Positions 14,627 to 22,980 are shown, counted from the stretch's first letter. The stretch: 27,448 nucleotides of DNA from Armatimonadota bacterium (GCA_023392285.1 JAEVZK010000009.1:1-27448), one strand, 5' to 3'. Made by a program: numbers and translations. The notes: generated from the sequence alone by a model not told the origin.

Positions 14627-15525
14627 AAGTCTTCGAGACTTTCGCGGGTCGCGAAGGCTCTCAATCTGAAGTCGTCGGGCGGCGCGACGTATGTGACGAT
14701 CCGCTGCCCGCTCCTGGGCTGATCGAAAGCGAGATAGCCCGCGTGGAGCTGCAGAGGACCCTCTCCAACCTCAGCCGGCGAGTAGGTGCTGTCTCCGAAG
14801 ACCGGGAGTCCGACCGCTCTGAGATGCACGCGTATCTGATGCGTCCTTCCCGTCGTCAGCTTCGCCCCCACCAAGGTTCCTTCTGGTGTAGAAGCGATGA
14901 TCTTGACCTCAGTTTGTGCCTCTTTACCCAACGGGTCAACCGTCATTTTGATGCGATCCCGCTTGTCTCTTCCGATCGGTGCTTTAATCAGGAATCGCTC
15001 CTGCTCCGGACGTCCAGCAACGATGGCGAAGTATCTCCGCTCGGCAGTTTTCAACTCGATCTGCTTGGCAAGTTGGACGTGGGCTTCGTCGTTCTTGGCC
15101 ACGACCATCAAGCCAGTCGTGTCTTTATCCAATCGGTGGACAATGCCTGGCCGCCACGCTCCGCCCGCTTGGCTCAACTCTTTCGTACGGAAGAGCAACG
15201 CATTCACCAAGGAAGGCTCTTTCAAGCTAATCGCGGGATGGGAGGCGAGGCCTCGCGGCTTGTCAACCACCAGCAGGTCGCTGTCTTCATAGACGATATC
15301 GAGCGGAATGTCGGCGGGAGTTAGATCGTGTGGCTCTGAGGCTTCCGGTGCTTCGAGTTCGATCTCCATGCCGGGTGCGAGTTGAAAAGAAGGCTTTTCA
15401 ACTTCGCCATCGACCAAAACCATTCCTTTTTCAATCAACTTCGCCAGCTTGCTTCTGGAAAATTGAGGAAGCATGGCCGCGAGAAATTTGTCGAGGCGGT
15501 CGGCTCGATCGGCGACGAACAGCAC
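14623..15525 (-). CDS. rluD: RluD-family 23S rRNA pseudouridine synthase
   Basis: The product has 300 residues, the usual length. An N-terminal S4 RNA-binding domain (residues 1-60, DKFLAAMLPQFSRSKLAKLIEKGMVLVDG) precedes the pseudouridine synthase domain with the catalytic motif GIVHRLDKDTTGL (Asp133) and the later GRTHQIRVHLRAVG..VFGD signature. RluD-type enzymes modify uridines of helix 69 in 23S rRNA; the exact target here (RluC, RluD or YlyB type) is inferred from similarity. The GTG start at 15525 has no Shine-Dalgarno but TAAACT exactly six bases upstream, so the mRNA is probably leaderless. The gene is divergent from the exported STN-like protein. Confidence 0.92.
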   Translation of the reverse strand: MLFVADRADRLDKFLAAMLPQFSRSKLAKLIEKGMVLVDGEVEKPSFQLAPGMEIELEAPEASEPHDLTPADIPLDIVYEDSDLLVVDKPRGLASHPAISLKEPSLVNALLFRTKELSQAGGAWRPGIVHRLDKDTTGLMVVAKNDEAHVQLAKQIELKTAERRYFAIVAGRPEQERFLIKAPIGRDKRDRIKMTVDPLGKEAQTEVKIIASTPEGTLVGAKLTTGRTHQIRVHLRAVGLPVFGDSTYSPAEVGEGPLQLHAGYLAFDQPRSGQRIVTYVAPPDDFRLRAFATRESLEDF

Positions 15526-15531
15526 GTGCGA

Positions 15532-15537
15532 AGTTTA
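15532..15537 (-). promoter_or_regulatory. TAAACT -10 of leaderless rluD transcript
   Basis: On the minus strand TAAACT is followed by exactly six bases and the GTG start. The same hexamer and spacing occur at the 17866 gene and at obgE. Confidence 0.55.
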
Positions 15538-15551
15538 TCAGAGGAACTTGC

Positions 15552-15570
15552 AAGGAGGAATACAATGTAG
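15552..15570 (+). promoter_or_regulatory. Shine-Dalgarno with start-stop codon pair (ATG-TAG)
   Basis: AAGGAGG (15552-15558) is at ideal six-base spacing from ATG (15565-15567), but the next codon is TAG (15568-15570). The real gene starts 15 bases further on at 15585. A second minimal frame GTG-AAC-GAA-TGA (15577-15588) overlaps the real ATG. Ribosomes may load here and reinitiate. TACAAT (15561-15566) could alternatively be a -10 box. Confidence 0.5.
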
Positions 15571-15584
15571 TTACTGGTGAACGA

Positions 15585-17852
15585 ATGAAGCAACTAATCT
15601 CAAGTCTGCTGATGACCGCTCTTTGCGGCTCCCTCTACGCTCAGGATCTTAATGCAAAGGTGACCACCTCAATTCCGGCTTCCCGGATAAACACGGTCAT
15701 GGAACAACTCACCGCTACGACGGGAGTTCCGTTAATGGCTGCCGCAAATTTGCGTGACGATGTCCTGCTCGTGTCGGTCAAGGATGTCACTGTTCAGCAG
15801 CTTATGGCGAAGTTAGCCGAAGTCGAGAATGGGGCTTGGGTCAAGCAGGGCAATGGCTTCATGCTTGAGAGGGACCTTGGCGCAACGAAAGCGGAGGCCT
15901 CAGCGGAACTCGCGACGCGCAAAGATCTCATCAAGAAGGCCATCGCTTCCCTGCCCTCCGAAAAATTTAACTGGTCTCAAGATCAGGCGCGAAGGCTAGC
16001 CGAGGAAACTGTACAGGTTGAAAATAGCTTCAACGAGAGTATCAAAGCGGGTGAGCGGTTAAACTCGGCGGGAATCGGAGCGCTGGCAGCAAAGACTCCT
16101 TATCAAAGGGCAATCATCGCCCTGCTGAAATCTCTCGACGTTTCAAAGTTGGCGCAGATTCCACTCCACGGTCGAGCGGTGTTTTCCACCAATTCCACCC
16201 GGATGCAGTGGCGGATTGAGCAGGATGGCACTTCGATTTTTCGCGACTTCATCGTTCAGCAGGAAGAATATGTCAGGTCTTACAAAGATCTTGCCAACCA
16301 ACCGGAGGGCCAGGCGAACTACTTTTCGATGGGCGGGTTCAGCACCCCAGCTCTCGGAAATGGCAATGCCTCAAAGGGTTTGGGACTGGGGCTGCTGATC
16401 TTTAATCGAGATGATGAGAATTCGTTTGATGTCCACTTGATTGCCGCGGATCCTGCTCTTGAGACGATTGCCTCCGGATCCTACCGGCTCGATGTTCCGA
16501 AACCTGAGTTCACCGGCAATGATCCCGGATCGGCACTCTCCGTTGGCAAGCTCTCAGAGGAGCTGGCGAAAGCACTTAACACCAGTTCTGCCGGAGGCGC
16601 GATGCCGCGATGGGCGGTGGTACTGCGGACCGCCGTGGGCCGCAGCAGTTCATCTGGGCCTGTCTCGTTTACTTTCATGTCGTCTGGATCGCAAGTAAAA
16701 ATCAAGTTGAGTGATGAATTGCGCCGTCGGCTCATGCAGCCCGACAAATTTGATCCGCTTTCCTTCGGTGCCTCGGACCTTTTCACCGGCCTCGCAGCGG
16801 CCGAATCGAAAAACATCGTCGCCTTGCTTCCCGATGAAACGTTTAGGGCCGCAAACGAATTGATCAGTGGCGGAAAGACCACCACCGCCGATCTAAAGAA
16901 ACAGGCGCCAAACAACTTTAAGGTCGATATCAACGATGAAGCGGACTGGATTATCGCAAAACCCATCGCAGCGAGTTCCTCACGTCTCACACGAGTTGAC
17001 CGAAAAGCACTCGGGGCGCTCCTCGCCAAGCTCGACAAGCAGGGTTATCTGCGACTCGATGACCTCGCCACCTTCGCCGCCTCTCTGAATACCGCTCCTG
17101 ATTTTGCTGCCCTGCCATTCCAGATGGTGAAGCTGGTGGACACCTCCGCCGCGGACCGAGATTTCGGCCAACTAGCCACGGGCAACTTCCACGCCTACAA
17201 GTTGTACGGGCTGATGACTCCCGCCCAACGTCAGGCCGTTTGGAACTCTGGCACACTGCAAGTCAGCAATCTCACCCCCGAGCAGTTGGACGTTTTGACC
17301 GACTACGTCTACAACAGCTTCAACGGACCTAGTGTGCAGCGAGAGCGCCCTCGATCTGCAGATCAGATCAGAACAGTGACAGTGGCCGGAAACGCTATAG
17401 GCGGCTTTGCATCGTTCGGAGGTGAAGGCGGGGTACGAGACGAGCGCACGATCGTTCTTCCAGATGGCATCCCTCGAGACGCCTTCCTACGCTTTAATGT
17501 CACCAAGAACGAGGTGATGTTCGCCTTTAACAGCCAAAATGGAAGTTCCAATATCCTAGATGCAGCGGGGCTCGGCTTTGCGAGATCGTTCGCGAGCAAA
17601 AATCCAGAGATGGGAATGTCTTCGTATGATCGCTTTAGACCAGCCACCCGAGTACAGATTGGGATTGAGATCATGCTGGCTCCTGGGGTTTCGATGGGTT
17701 CGTCTCTTACAGACGCTTCCGTAGACCTAAATAAAGACGCAATGACCTACGAGCAACTTCCAGAAGATTTTCGAAAGAAGGCAGAAGACGCTGCTTCCGG
17801 CACTCGACCTCTGCCGCCAATTAGGCAGAAGCTCCCACCGCCCGCTCCCTAA
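15585..17852 (+). CDS. exported STN-like domain protein, function unknown
   Basis: The frame is open upstream, but the first plausible N-terminus is Met at 15585, giving 755 residues and a good signal peptide (MKQLISSLLMTALCGSLYAQ). Residues about 24-85 (TTSIPASRINTVMEQLTATTGVPLMAA... VSVKDVTVQQLMAKLAEVENGAWVKQGNGFML) follow the secretin/TonB short N-terminal (STN) pattern: two beta-alpha units ending in a strand. No secretin core, TonB barrel or other transmembrane segment follows; the remaining 650 residues are unrecognised and end in a Pro-rich tail. It may be a periplasmic protein. The start context is odd because a strong ribosome-binding site leads to an ATG-TAG pair just upstream. A lipoprotein gene follows 13 bases later. 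Confidence 0.75.
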   Translation: MKQLISSLLMTALCGSLYAQDLNAKVTTSIPASRINTVMEQLTATTGVPLMAAANLRDDVLLVSVKDVTVQQLMAKLAEVENGAWVKQGNGFMLERDLGATKAEASAELATRKDLIKKAIASLPSEKFNWSQDQARRLAEETVQVENSFNESIKAGERLNSAGIGALAAKTPYQRAIIALLKSLDVSKLAQIPLHGRAVFSTNSTRMQWRIEQDGTSIFRDFIVQQEEYVRSYKDLANQPEGQANYFSMGGFSTPALGNGNASKGLGLGLLIFNRDDENSFDVHLIAADPALETIASGSYRLDVPKPEFTGNDPGSALSVGKLSEELAKALNTSSAGGAMPRWAVVLRTAVGRSSSSGPVSFTFMSSGSQVKIKLSDELRRRLMQPDKFDPLSFGASDLFTGLAAAESKNIVALLPDETFRAANELISGGKTTTADLKKQAPNNFKVDINDEADWIIAKPIAASSSRLTRVDRKALGALLAKLDKQGYLRLDDLATFAASLNTAPDFAALPFQMVKLVDTSAADRDFGQLATGNFHAYKLYGLMTPAQRQAVWNSGTLQVSNLTPEQLDVLTDYVYNSFNGPSVQRERPRSADQIRTVTVAGNAIGGFASFGGEGGVRDERTIVLPDGIPRDAFLRFNVTKNEVMFAFNSQNGSSNILDAAGLGFARSFASKNPEMGMSSYDRFRPATRVQIGIEIMLAPGVSMGSSLTDASVDLNKDAMTYEQLPEDFRKKAEDAASGTRPLPPIRQKLPPPAP

Positions 17853-17853
17853 G

Positions 17854-17859
17854 TAAACT
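17854..17859 (+). promoter_or_regulatory. TAAACT -10 of leaderless lipoprotein transcript
   Basis: TAAACT is followed by six bases and the GTG at 17866, inside the short gap after the 755-residue gene. No Shine-Dalgarno is present. Confidence 0.5.
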
Positions 17860-17865
17860 GGCATC

Positions 17866-18318
17866 GTGAGAGGTTTTTTCGTCGTCTTTTCAGCGATTTT
17901 GATGCTCGGCTGCGGGAGTTCCAAACCTCCCGTTGCCGCCCCAGCGAATGATCAGATCATTGTCAGCGGACCGCCTGTCGGAGCCGGGCAGCCAGGGCCT
18001 CCGGCGGATCAGCTCTTGGCAAAGATCGACTTGCCTCTCTATCCAAAGTCGAAACTTCTGAGCTCGACCATCCTCGTGGGAGATCAGATTCCAAAGGATG
18101 AGCACCGCTACCACGTGCAATTGGAAACCGAAGATTCAGTCGAAAAGGTCGTCACCTTCTACAAATCAAAGGGCCAGATGATGGACTCGATGAATGGCAA
18201 CAAGGGTCAGGTGTTGGGTATGACTCCGAAGGGAAACCGGACGATCATTGTCGCAGAACCCAAAGACGGAAAGACGATCATTTCGATCAGTAGCATTGCT
18301 TACGAAGCCACTCATTAG
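17866..18318 (+). CDS. small lipoprotein, function unknown
   Basis: The product has 150 residues with a GTG start. The N-terminus MRGFFVVFSAILMLGCGSS is a lipoprotein signal with a lipobox (LMLGC, Cys16), so the mature protein is probably anchored in the envelope. A Pro/Ala-rich linker (about 20-48) precedes a compact domain (about 50-150) with LPLYPKSKLLSSTI and FYKSKGQM, which resembles small periplasmic domains seen in many lineages, but I cannot name it. The last 32 bases overlap the 3' end of the convergent hydrolase gene, so both proteins are encoded there on opposite strands. Confidence 0.8.
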   Translation: MRGFFVVFSAILMLGCGSSKPPVAAPANDQIIVSGPPVGAGQPGPPADQLLAKIDLPLYPKSKLLSSTILVGDQIPKDEHRYHVQLETEDSVEKVVTFYKSKGQMMDSMNGNKGQVLGMTPKGNRTIIVAEPKDGKTIISISSIAYEATH

Positions 18319-18898
18319 CATCCCGCAAGCTCGCTTGGCTCACCTGATGCCCCATCGGGTATTCGCGCCAGATGACGTCTTGGCCGCAATCGCGCAATTT
18401 GTCCGCTAGCGCCCGACCTTCCCCAATGCTCAAGACCTCGTCATACAGCCCATGCTGCACAAGCATGGGCAGGTGACCCCAATAGCGTTCGCGCTGCCAT
18501 TGTGGCAGCCACCGGCCACTCATCAACCAAGCTGCCGAAATCCGCTCCGGCTGAGCCAACGCCACTCCGGTCGCAATCATACTTCCTTGGCTGAAGCCTC
18601 CAACGATGATTTTCCGATCGGAGAAATCGTCCAGCATTTCGATCACGGCATCCCTGCTTTCAAGGGCCTGCTGCCCGTCGACCGTACGCCCCCCGTCTGG
18701 TTCGATTTCGAAATCAAACCAGGAGTAACCCCGATACCCCGAAAGGTGTGGAGCACGAACGCTCACCAGTTCGACATCGACTTCAACTTCGGGCGCTAAG
18801 CCCATCAGATCCTGTTCGTCACTGCCGATGCCGTGAAGGAGGATTAGAACCGGAGCGTTTTGGCGAGTAGCGGCACGATTGATGGTGATCAATCTCAT
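18287..18898 (-). CDS. alpha/beta hydrolase, phospholipase/carboxylesterase type
   Basis: The product has 203 residues, the usual size for the small carboxylesterase (acyl-protein thioesterase-like) family. It starts with a LILLHGIGSDEQD oxyanion strand (residues 18-30). The triad is visible: Ser103 in GFSQGS, Asp153 in GLYDEVLS and His184 in PMGHQVS. The substrate is unknown; related enzymes hydrolyse short acyl esters or lysophospholipids. No signal peptide, so it is cytoplasmic. The ATG at 18898 is preceded by TATGAA at eight bases. Its C-terminal codons overlap the convergent lipoprotein gene by 32 bases. Confidence 0.9.
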   Translation of the reverse strand: MRLITINRAATRQNAPVLILLHGIGSDEQDLMGLAPEVEVDVELVSVRAPHLSGYRGYSWFDFEIEPDGGRTVDGQQALESRDAVIEMLDDFSDRKIIVGGFSQGSMIATGVALAQPERISAAWLMSGRWLPQWQRERYWGHLPMLVQHGLYDEVLSIGEGRALADKLRDCGQDVIWREYPMGHQVSQASLRDANEWLRKQCY

Positions 18899-19024
18899 GA
18901 GTCGAATTCATATTGGCGCATTCCGGGCAAAAACTTCGGCTCGAGGATCTGATTTCCCCATAACCTGAGAAATTACTTTAACTTTTTTATCCTGCAAACC
19001 TAAAGAGAATAAGACGCGTGCCGA

Positions 19025-19030
19025 TATTAA
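19025..19030 (+). promoter_or_regulatory. -10-like hexamer of leaderless GGDEF gene
   Basis: TATTAA is followed by six bases and the ATG at 19037. No Shine-Dalgarno is present. Confidence 0.4.
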
Positions 19031-19036
19031 GACTAG

Positions 19037-19897
19037 ATGTTGATCGAGGCGAAAGAACAGGTGCTGGACATTGTGGCTACGGTGTCTGAACTCTACCGGC
19101 GGTCTCCGGTGTTTCGAGCGTGCTGCCAAGGAATCGCTCTGCTTCTGGGCCTGGTCGCCGTGGATGCCATCTCACAATTCCCGAACAGCCTGCGCCTCGC
19201 TTATGTCGCTCCCCTGTGGTACGCCACTCGCTTGGGCGGAAAGGGTGCCGGATACCTAATGGCCTTCTGCACCACCATTTGCCTTACGGCGATAGACGCG
19301 AATGTTCACCCGACGCGCCTCGGGATGACGCCAAATTTACTCATCCAAACTGGCGTCGCGTTCTCGCTGATGCATGTGTTCTACTCGGTGGAGTCAAAAC
19401 TCCGCGATGCCACTCAGCGGGCTACTCGAGATCCCCTGACTGGCCTCTATAACCGCTTTGCGCTTGAGCTGCGAGCCAAGAAGATGTTGGATCGAGCGAT
19501 CCTTAACGATCAACCCGTTGTCCTCGCGATGATTGATTGCGATCGATTTAAGGAATTGAACGATACATTTGGCCATTCCTACGGCGATGTCGTCCTTCGG
19601 CACCTCGCTCGCACTCTAAGAAGAGCGCTCCCGCAAGATGCGATTGTCGCCAGAAACGGAGGCGACGAGTTTATCGCGATGCTTCCCAATCGGAGCGATA
19701 GCGAAGCCGCTTCCCTGCTCGACCACGCGCTTGATCGCTTTATGAGTCTCACCGATATCGTCGGAAAGTGCGGTGGCTTCAGCTACGGCCTCTCCGTCCT
19801 GCGCGAAGACGGAATCGACTATGAAAAGCTGCTGGTTTCCGCTGATCAAGACATGTATCGACGCAAGTCGATTCGAGCCAAGGTCGTCACCTTCTAG
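19037..19897 (+). CDS. membrane GGDEF-domain diguanylate cyclase
   Basis: The product has 286 residues. Two to four hydrophobic segments lie in residues 30-118, followed by a GGDEF domain from about 128. The domain has RDPLTGLYNR, the Mg-binding MIDCDRFKELND, the FGHSYGD segment and an intact RNGGDEF active site (residues 207-212). Active enzymes make c-di-GMP from two GTP. The inhibitory I-site RxxD, five residues upstream of GGDEF, is absent (LPQD), so product feedback by that route is not expected. The sensory part is a short membrane domain of unknown ligand. The stop overlaps that of the convergent acidic protein (CTAG). Confidence 0.92.
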   Translation: MLIEAKEQVLDIVATVSELYRRSPVFRACCQGIALLLGLVAVDAISQFPNSLRLAYVAPLWYATRLGGKGAGYLMAFCTTICLTAIDANVHPTRLGMTPNLLIQTGVAFSLMHVFYSVESKLRDATQRATRDPLTGLYNRFALELRAKKMLDRAILNDQPVVLAMIDCDRFKELNDTFGHSYGDVVLRHLARTLRRALPQDAIVARNGGDEFIAMLPNRSDSEAASLLDHALDRFMSLTDIVGKCGGFSYGLSVLREDGIDYEKLLVSADQDMYRRKSIRAKVVTF

Positions 19898-20292
19898 CTA
19901 CGTAAATCTTCTTCGATCTGCTTTTCGCTCAGCTTGCGAAGAACGGCGCCTTCTTCGTCGAGCGGTCCCATCGGGCGACCTTCCACCACGACATCATTGT
20001 GATGAGTCTGACTCAACGCTTCCGCGCCCTCGCGGGGAGGCTCTGTCAGCTCGGAAGTTCGCCGCGTTAGGTGAGCGTTCGGATCGTCACTGTCGTCCGC
20101 CGGAATCATGCGCGTCGGCTCCGTCTGGTCGGGGCGGGAATCCCCGAATGTTCCCTCGACCGGTGTCCCATCCGGATGGCCGGTTACCGAATCAGGAGCG
20201 CCAGAGTCGAAGACTTCCGCTTGCGCCTCCTTCTCTTCTAAATCCTTGTCAAGATTGCCGCCTTCGAGGCGGTACGCGTCTCGCTCTACCAT
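19894..20292 (-). CDS. acidic, low-complexity protein, function unknown
   Basis: The product has 132 residues, very rich in Asp, Glu, Pro, Gly and Thr and without hydrophobic stretches, so probably disordered. Segments are a charged N-terminal part (DKDLEEKEAQAEVFDSG, about 16-32), a Gly/Asp/Pro middle and a more helical end (EEGAVLRKLSEKQIEEDL). I recognise no family. Its ATG is preceded by no obvious Shine-Dalgarno. It lies 38 bases after the DUF433 gene, in the same direction, so an operon is possible. The biased composition means that coding status is less certain than for its neighbours. Confidence 0.55.
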   Translation of the reverse strand: MVERDAYRLEGGNLDKDLEEKEAQAEVFDSGAPDSVTGHPDGTPVEGTFGDSRPDQTEPTRMIPADDSDDPNAHLTRRTSELTEPPREGAEALSQTHHNDVVVEGRPMGPLDEEGAVLRKLSEKQIEEDLRS

Positions 20293-20330
20293 GCTCGTTA
20301 GACGAACGGGTGCGAGCTCGGTTCGATGCC

Positions 20331-20597
20331 CTAGGCGACCAGTCGGTCCACCTGATGGCTGTAGTGAAGTTTCAGGTACGACTCGACAATTCTGCGTTCA
20401 CGCAGGTAGTAGGCCAGGATGAGATAAGCGTCGCTTAAGTTAAGTCCCTCGTTTCGCTCGACGATCTCTTCGGCCGTGAATCCGGCTTGGAAATCACCAA
20501 TCACACTCGCCAACTCAACCCCCGAGTTACCAATGGTAACGTTTCCGCCGGTATCGATATTCACCGGAACTCTCAGCACATCCATGTCCAAACTCAT
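20331..20597 (-). CDS. DUF433-family protein (antitoxin-like)
   Basis: The product has 88 residues from the ATG at 20597; the frame is open further upstream to a TTG at 20657, but homology begins at about residue 10. Residues 30-70 (ELASVIGDFQAGFTAEEIVERNEGLNLSDAYLILAYYLRER) follow the DUF433 helix-turn-helix pattern of VapB-like antitoxins. The usual GxPxIxGTRIPV strand is degenerate (NVTIGNSGVELAS). No PIN-like or DUF5615 toxin is adjacent, so it may be an orphan or have a regulatory role. A short distance downstream is the acidic protein. Confidence 0.7.
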   Translation of the reverse strand: MSLDMDVLRVPVNIDTGGNVTIGNSGVELASVIGDFQAGFTAEEIVERNEGLNLSDAYLILAYYLRERRIVESYLKLHYSHQVDRLVA

Positions 20598-20903
20598 TGA
20601 TTCACTCTGCTCTTGATGCAGCAGCACCCTAGTAGTTTTCGGTTCCAAGCAGGGCAATCTGCACCCTTGGGGACGTTCTATCTATCGCAGCGCGAAGAAG
20701 CTGGTACAAACCCTGGCATCTTGGGGCCAAATAATCTTGTCCCGCTCTTCGCTCGGCTGTTGTATGATGAGTTTGGCGATGCCGCAGCCGAGCCTGCGAG
20801 CCAGACCATCCGCCAGACGCGCTTGGCCCGACTGCGACGACGCGAGGAACCCCTCTCGGGGGGAACTCACGCGAGCGCTAATCTAACCCAAAGGAGGGTC
20901 TAG
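20598..20903 (+). other. intergenic region before the EF-G-like gene
   Basis: I find no gene in this 306-base stretch. It contains an inverted repeat GCTCGGCTG (20751-20759) / CAGCCGAGC (20785-20793) that encloses a -10-like TATGAT (20763-20768), and a small CCCC-TCTC-GGGG hairpin before the Shine-Dalgarno AAGGAGGG (20891-20898). The stem could be a leader structure or a regulator site. Confidence 0.45.
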
Positions 20904-22976
20904 GTGAAGCAATACACCGCAGACAAGATACGAAACGTGGCCATTGTAGGCCATGGCGGTTCAGGTAAGACGATGCTCGTCGAGCACATGCTCTACACCG
21001 CCGGAGCAACCGATCGCGTCGGCTCAGTCGACGGAGGAAATACGCAAAGTGATTTCGATCCACTCGAAATCCGCCGAAAAATCTCTCTCAGCGCCAGCGT
21101 CATGCCCTTGGAGTGGCATGACCATAAAATTAATCTAATCGACGTTCCTGGCTATCCCGATTTCATCGGTGACCTGCATGCAGTAGCACGGGTGGTCGAA
21201 TCCATGATCATCGTTACGGAAGCTAAGCGCGACATCGATGTCGGTTTCGAGCTTGCTTGGGAGGTCGCAGAGCAGCACGGGCTGTCGGTTTGCATCTTTG
21301 TCAACAAATTAGAGCGAGACAACGCCGACTTCGAGGGTTTGATGGAGACGTTGCACGCCCGCTACGGTCGCAAAGTCGTCGATGTTCAAATTCCGATCGG
21401 ACACCAAGCTGCGTTCAGTGGAGTTCTGGACTTGCTCAACATGAAAGTGTACAAGGGCAAGGACCGAGGGCAAGAGATCGAAGAAATTCCAACGGGTTAT
21501 GCCGACGAAGCGAGCCGCCTCCGAGAAAAAGCGATGGATGCCGCGGCGGAGGGAGATGATGATCTTGCTCTCAAGTATCTTGAGGGCCAGCCGCTCACGA
21601 CCGAAGAAATCGAGCACGGGTTACTCCTCGGCATCGAGAACGGCAAAGTCGTGCCGGTTATGGTGGGATCTGCGATGTCAGGAATTGGCGTCCAGACGCT
21701 TTTAGATCGCATCGTTGCGGAGCTTCCCTCCCCTCAAGACATGCCCAAGAAGCTAGATGATAAGCCTCTTGCACCCGATCCAAAAGGTCCGCTCGCGGGT
21801 TTCGTATTCAAGACCACCGCTGATCCCTATGTAGGAAAGATCAACTATGTCCGCATCTTCAGCGGCACGCTCAAAGCAGACGATCATGTTCTGAACGTCA
21901 ATCGGGACAAAGACGAGCGGGTTCACAATCTCTTCTTCCCTCATGGAAAGGGTCAGGAAAATGCGACCGAGATTACTGCGGGCGACATTTGCGCGATTGC
22001 GAAGCTCTCGGATACCCACACCGGTGATACGCTCAGTTCGGCAAAGGATCGAATCCAGTTGCCGCCCATCGAGTTTCCAGAACCGATCTATCGCGTTGCC
22101 GTCGTGCCGATCAGCAAAGCCGACGAGGACAAACTGGGAGGTGCCATTCAGCGCCTATTGGAAGAGGATCCCACCTTCCGGCATTCGAGAGACGCCGTGG
22201 CTCATCAAGAAATTCTCGAAGGAATGGGCGACATCCATCTCGACACGATCATCGAAAAGCTGAAGAGCAAGTTCGGAGTGAGTGTGAAGACCGAAGACGC
22301 TCGAGTCCCGTACAAGGAAACGGTGCGAGGTTCGGCGAAGGCACAAGGTCGGCATAAACGACAAACCGGCGGCAAAGGGCAATTCGGCGACTGCTGGATC
22401 GAACTTTCTCCCTTGGAGCGGGGAGAAGGCTTTGTCTTCGAAAATAAGGTGGTTGGTGGAGCAATCCCGAAGAACTTTATTCCGGCAATTGAAAAGGGGA
22501 TTCGTGAGGCCATGGACAAGGGGATGCTTGCGGGCTACCCGGTCGTTGACCTGAAGATCTCCGTTTATGACGGCAGCTATCACGATGTGGACTCAAGTGA
22601 AGCCGCATTCAAAATGGCCGGGGCAATCGCCCTCCGCAATGCTGCTCAACAGGCACAGCCCACGATCTTGGAGCCCTTGCTCACCTTGGATGTCGACGTG
22701 CCGGACGAGAACGTCGGTGACGTGGTCGGCGATCTCAACGGCCGCCGAGGACGGTTACTTGGAATGGATCCGATTGCTCCAGGAAAAACTCGCATCCATG
22801 CCATCGTGCCGATGGCGACGATGATGCGCTACGCCCTCGACCTGCGCTCGATCACCAAAGGTCGGGGTCGGTTCAAACAAACCGTTTCGCATTATGAGGA
22901 CCTGCCGCACCCTGAGCAGCAGAACCTGATCAAGGAATACGAAGCGGTCCGCGCCGCTCACGAAGCGGAGCACTAA
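20904..22976 (+). CDS. elongation factor G-like GTPase (EF-G II type)
   Basis: The product has 690 residues with a GTG start and a strong Shine-Dalgarno five bases upstream. Domains I-V of EF-G are in order: P-loop GHGGSGKT (16-23), G3 DVPGYPDF (80-87), G4 NKLE (134-137), then domains II-V including the RGRFKQ segment. Several features differ from canonical EF-G: the P-loop is not AHIDAGKT, and the catalytic His of DTPGH is replaced by Tyr84. These mark the EF-G2-like branch (spdEFG2/FusA2). Such proteins may have roles other than, or in addition to, translocation, so I leave the gene symbol empty. A hairpin follows, and a convergent gene begins 30 bases on. Confidence 0.9.
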   Translation: MKQYTADKIRNVAIVGHGGSGKTMLVEHMLYTAGATDRVGSVDGGNTQSDFDPLEIRRKISLSASVMPLEWHDHKINLIDVPGYPDFIGDLHAVARVVESMIIVTEAKRDIDVGFELAWEVAEQHGLSVCIFVNKLERDNADFEGLMETLHARYGRKVVDVQIPIGHQAAFSGVLDLLNMKVYKGKDRGQEIEEIPTGYADEASRLREKAMDAAAEGDDDLALKYLEGQPLTTEEIEHGLLLGIENGKVVPVMVGSAMSGIGVQTLLDRIVAELPSPQDMPKKLDDKPLAPDPKGPLAGFVFKTTADPYVGKINYVRIFSGTLKADDHVLNVNRDKDERVHNLFFPHGKGQENATEITAGDICAIAKLSDTHTGDTLSSAKDRIQLPPIEFPEPIYRVAVVPISKADEDKLGGAIQRLLEEDPTFRHSRDAVAHQEILEGMGDIHLDTIIEKLKSKFGVSVKTEDARVPYKETVRGSAKAQGRHKRQTGGKGQFGDCWIELSPLERGEGFVFENKVVGGAIPKNFIPAIEKGIREAMDKGMLAGYPVVDLKISVYDGSYHDVDSSEAAFKMAGAIALRNAAQQAQPTILEPLLTLDVDVPDENVGDVVGDLNGRRGRLLGMDPIAPGKTRIHAIVPMATMMRYALDLRSITKGRGRFKQTVSHYEDLPHPEQQNLIKEYEAVRAAHEAEH

Positions 22977-22980
22977 AAGG

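Noticed and set aside
14743..15324. Plus-strand frame opposite rluD
   Set aside because: Antisense to a gene with S4 and catalytic Asp motifs; no family pattern of its own.
15330..15584. N-terminal extension of the 755-residue protein from 15330
   Set aside because: The extension is antisense to rluD, is basic and low in structure, and precedes a perfect signal peptide at 15585.
20331..20597. Complete toxin-antitoxin pair around the DUF433 gene
   Set aside because: Neither neighbour has a PIN-like or other nuclease pattern; the downstream gene is an acidic disordered protein.
20613..20903. Plus-strand frame ending directly before the EF-G start
   Set aside because: The translation is biased and unrecognisable; its stop abutting the GTG seems accidental. 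The region has promoter-like elements instead.
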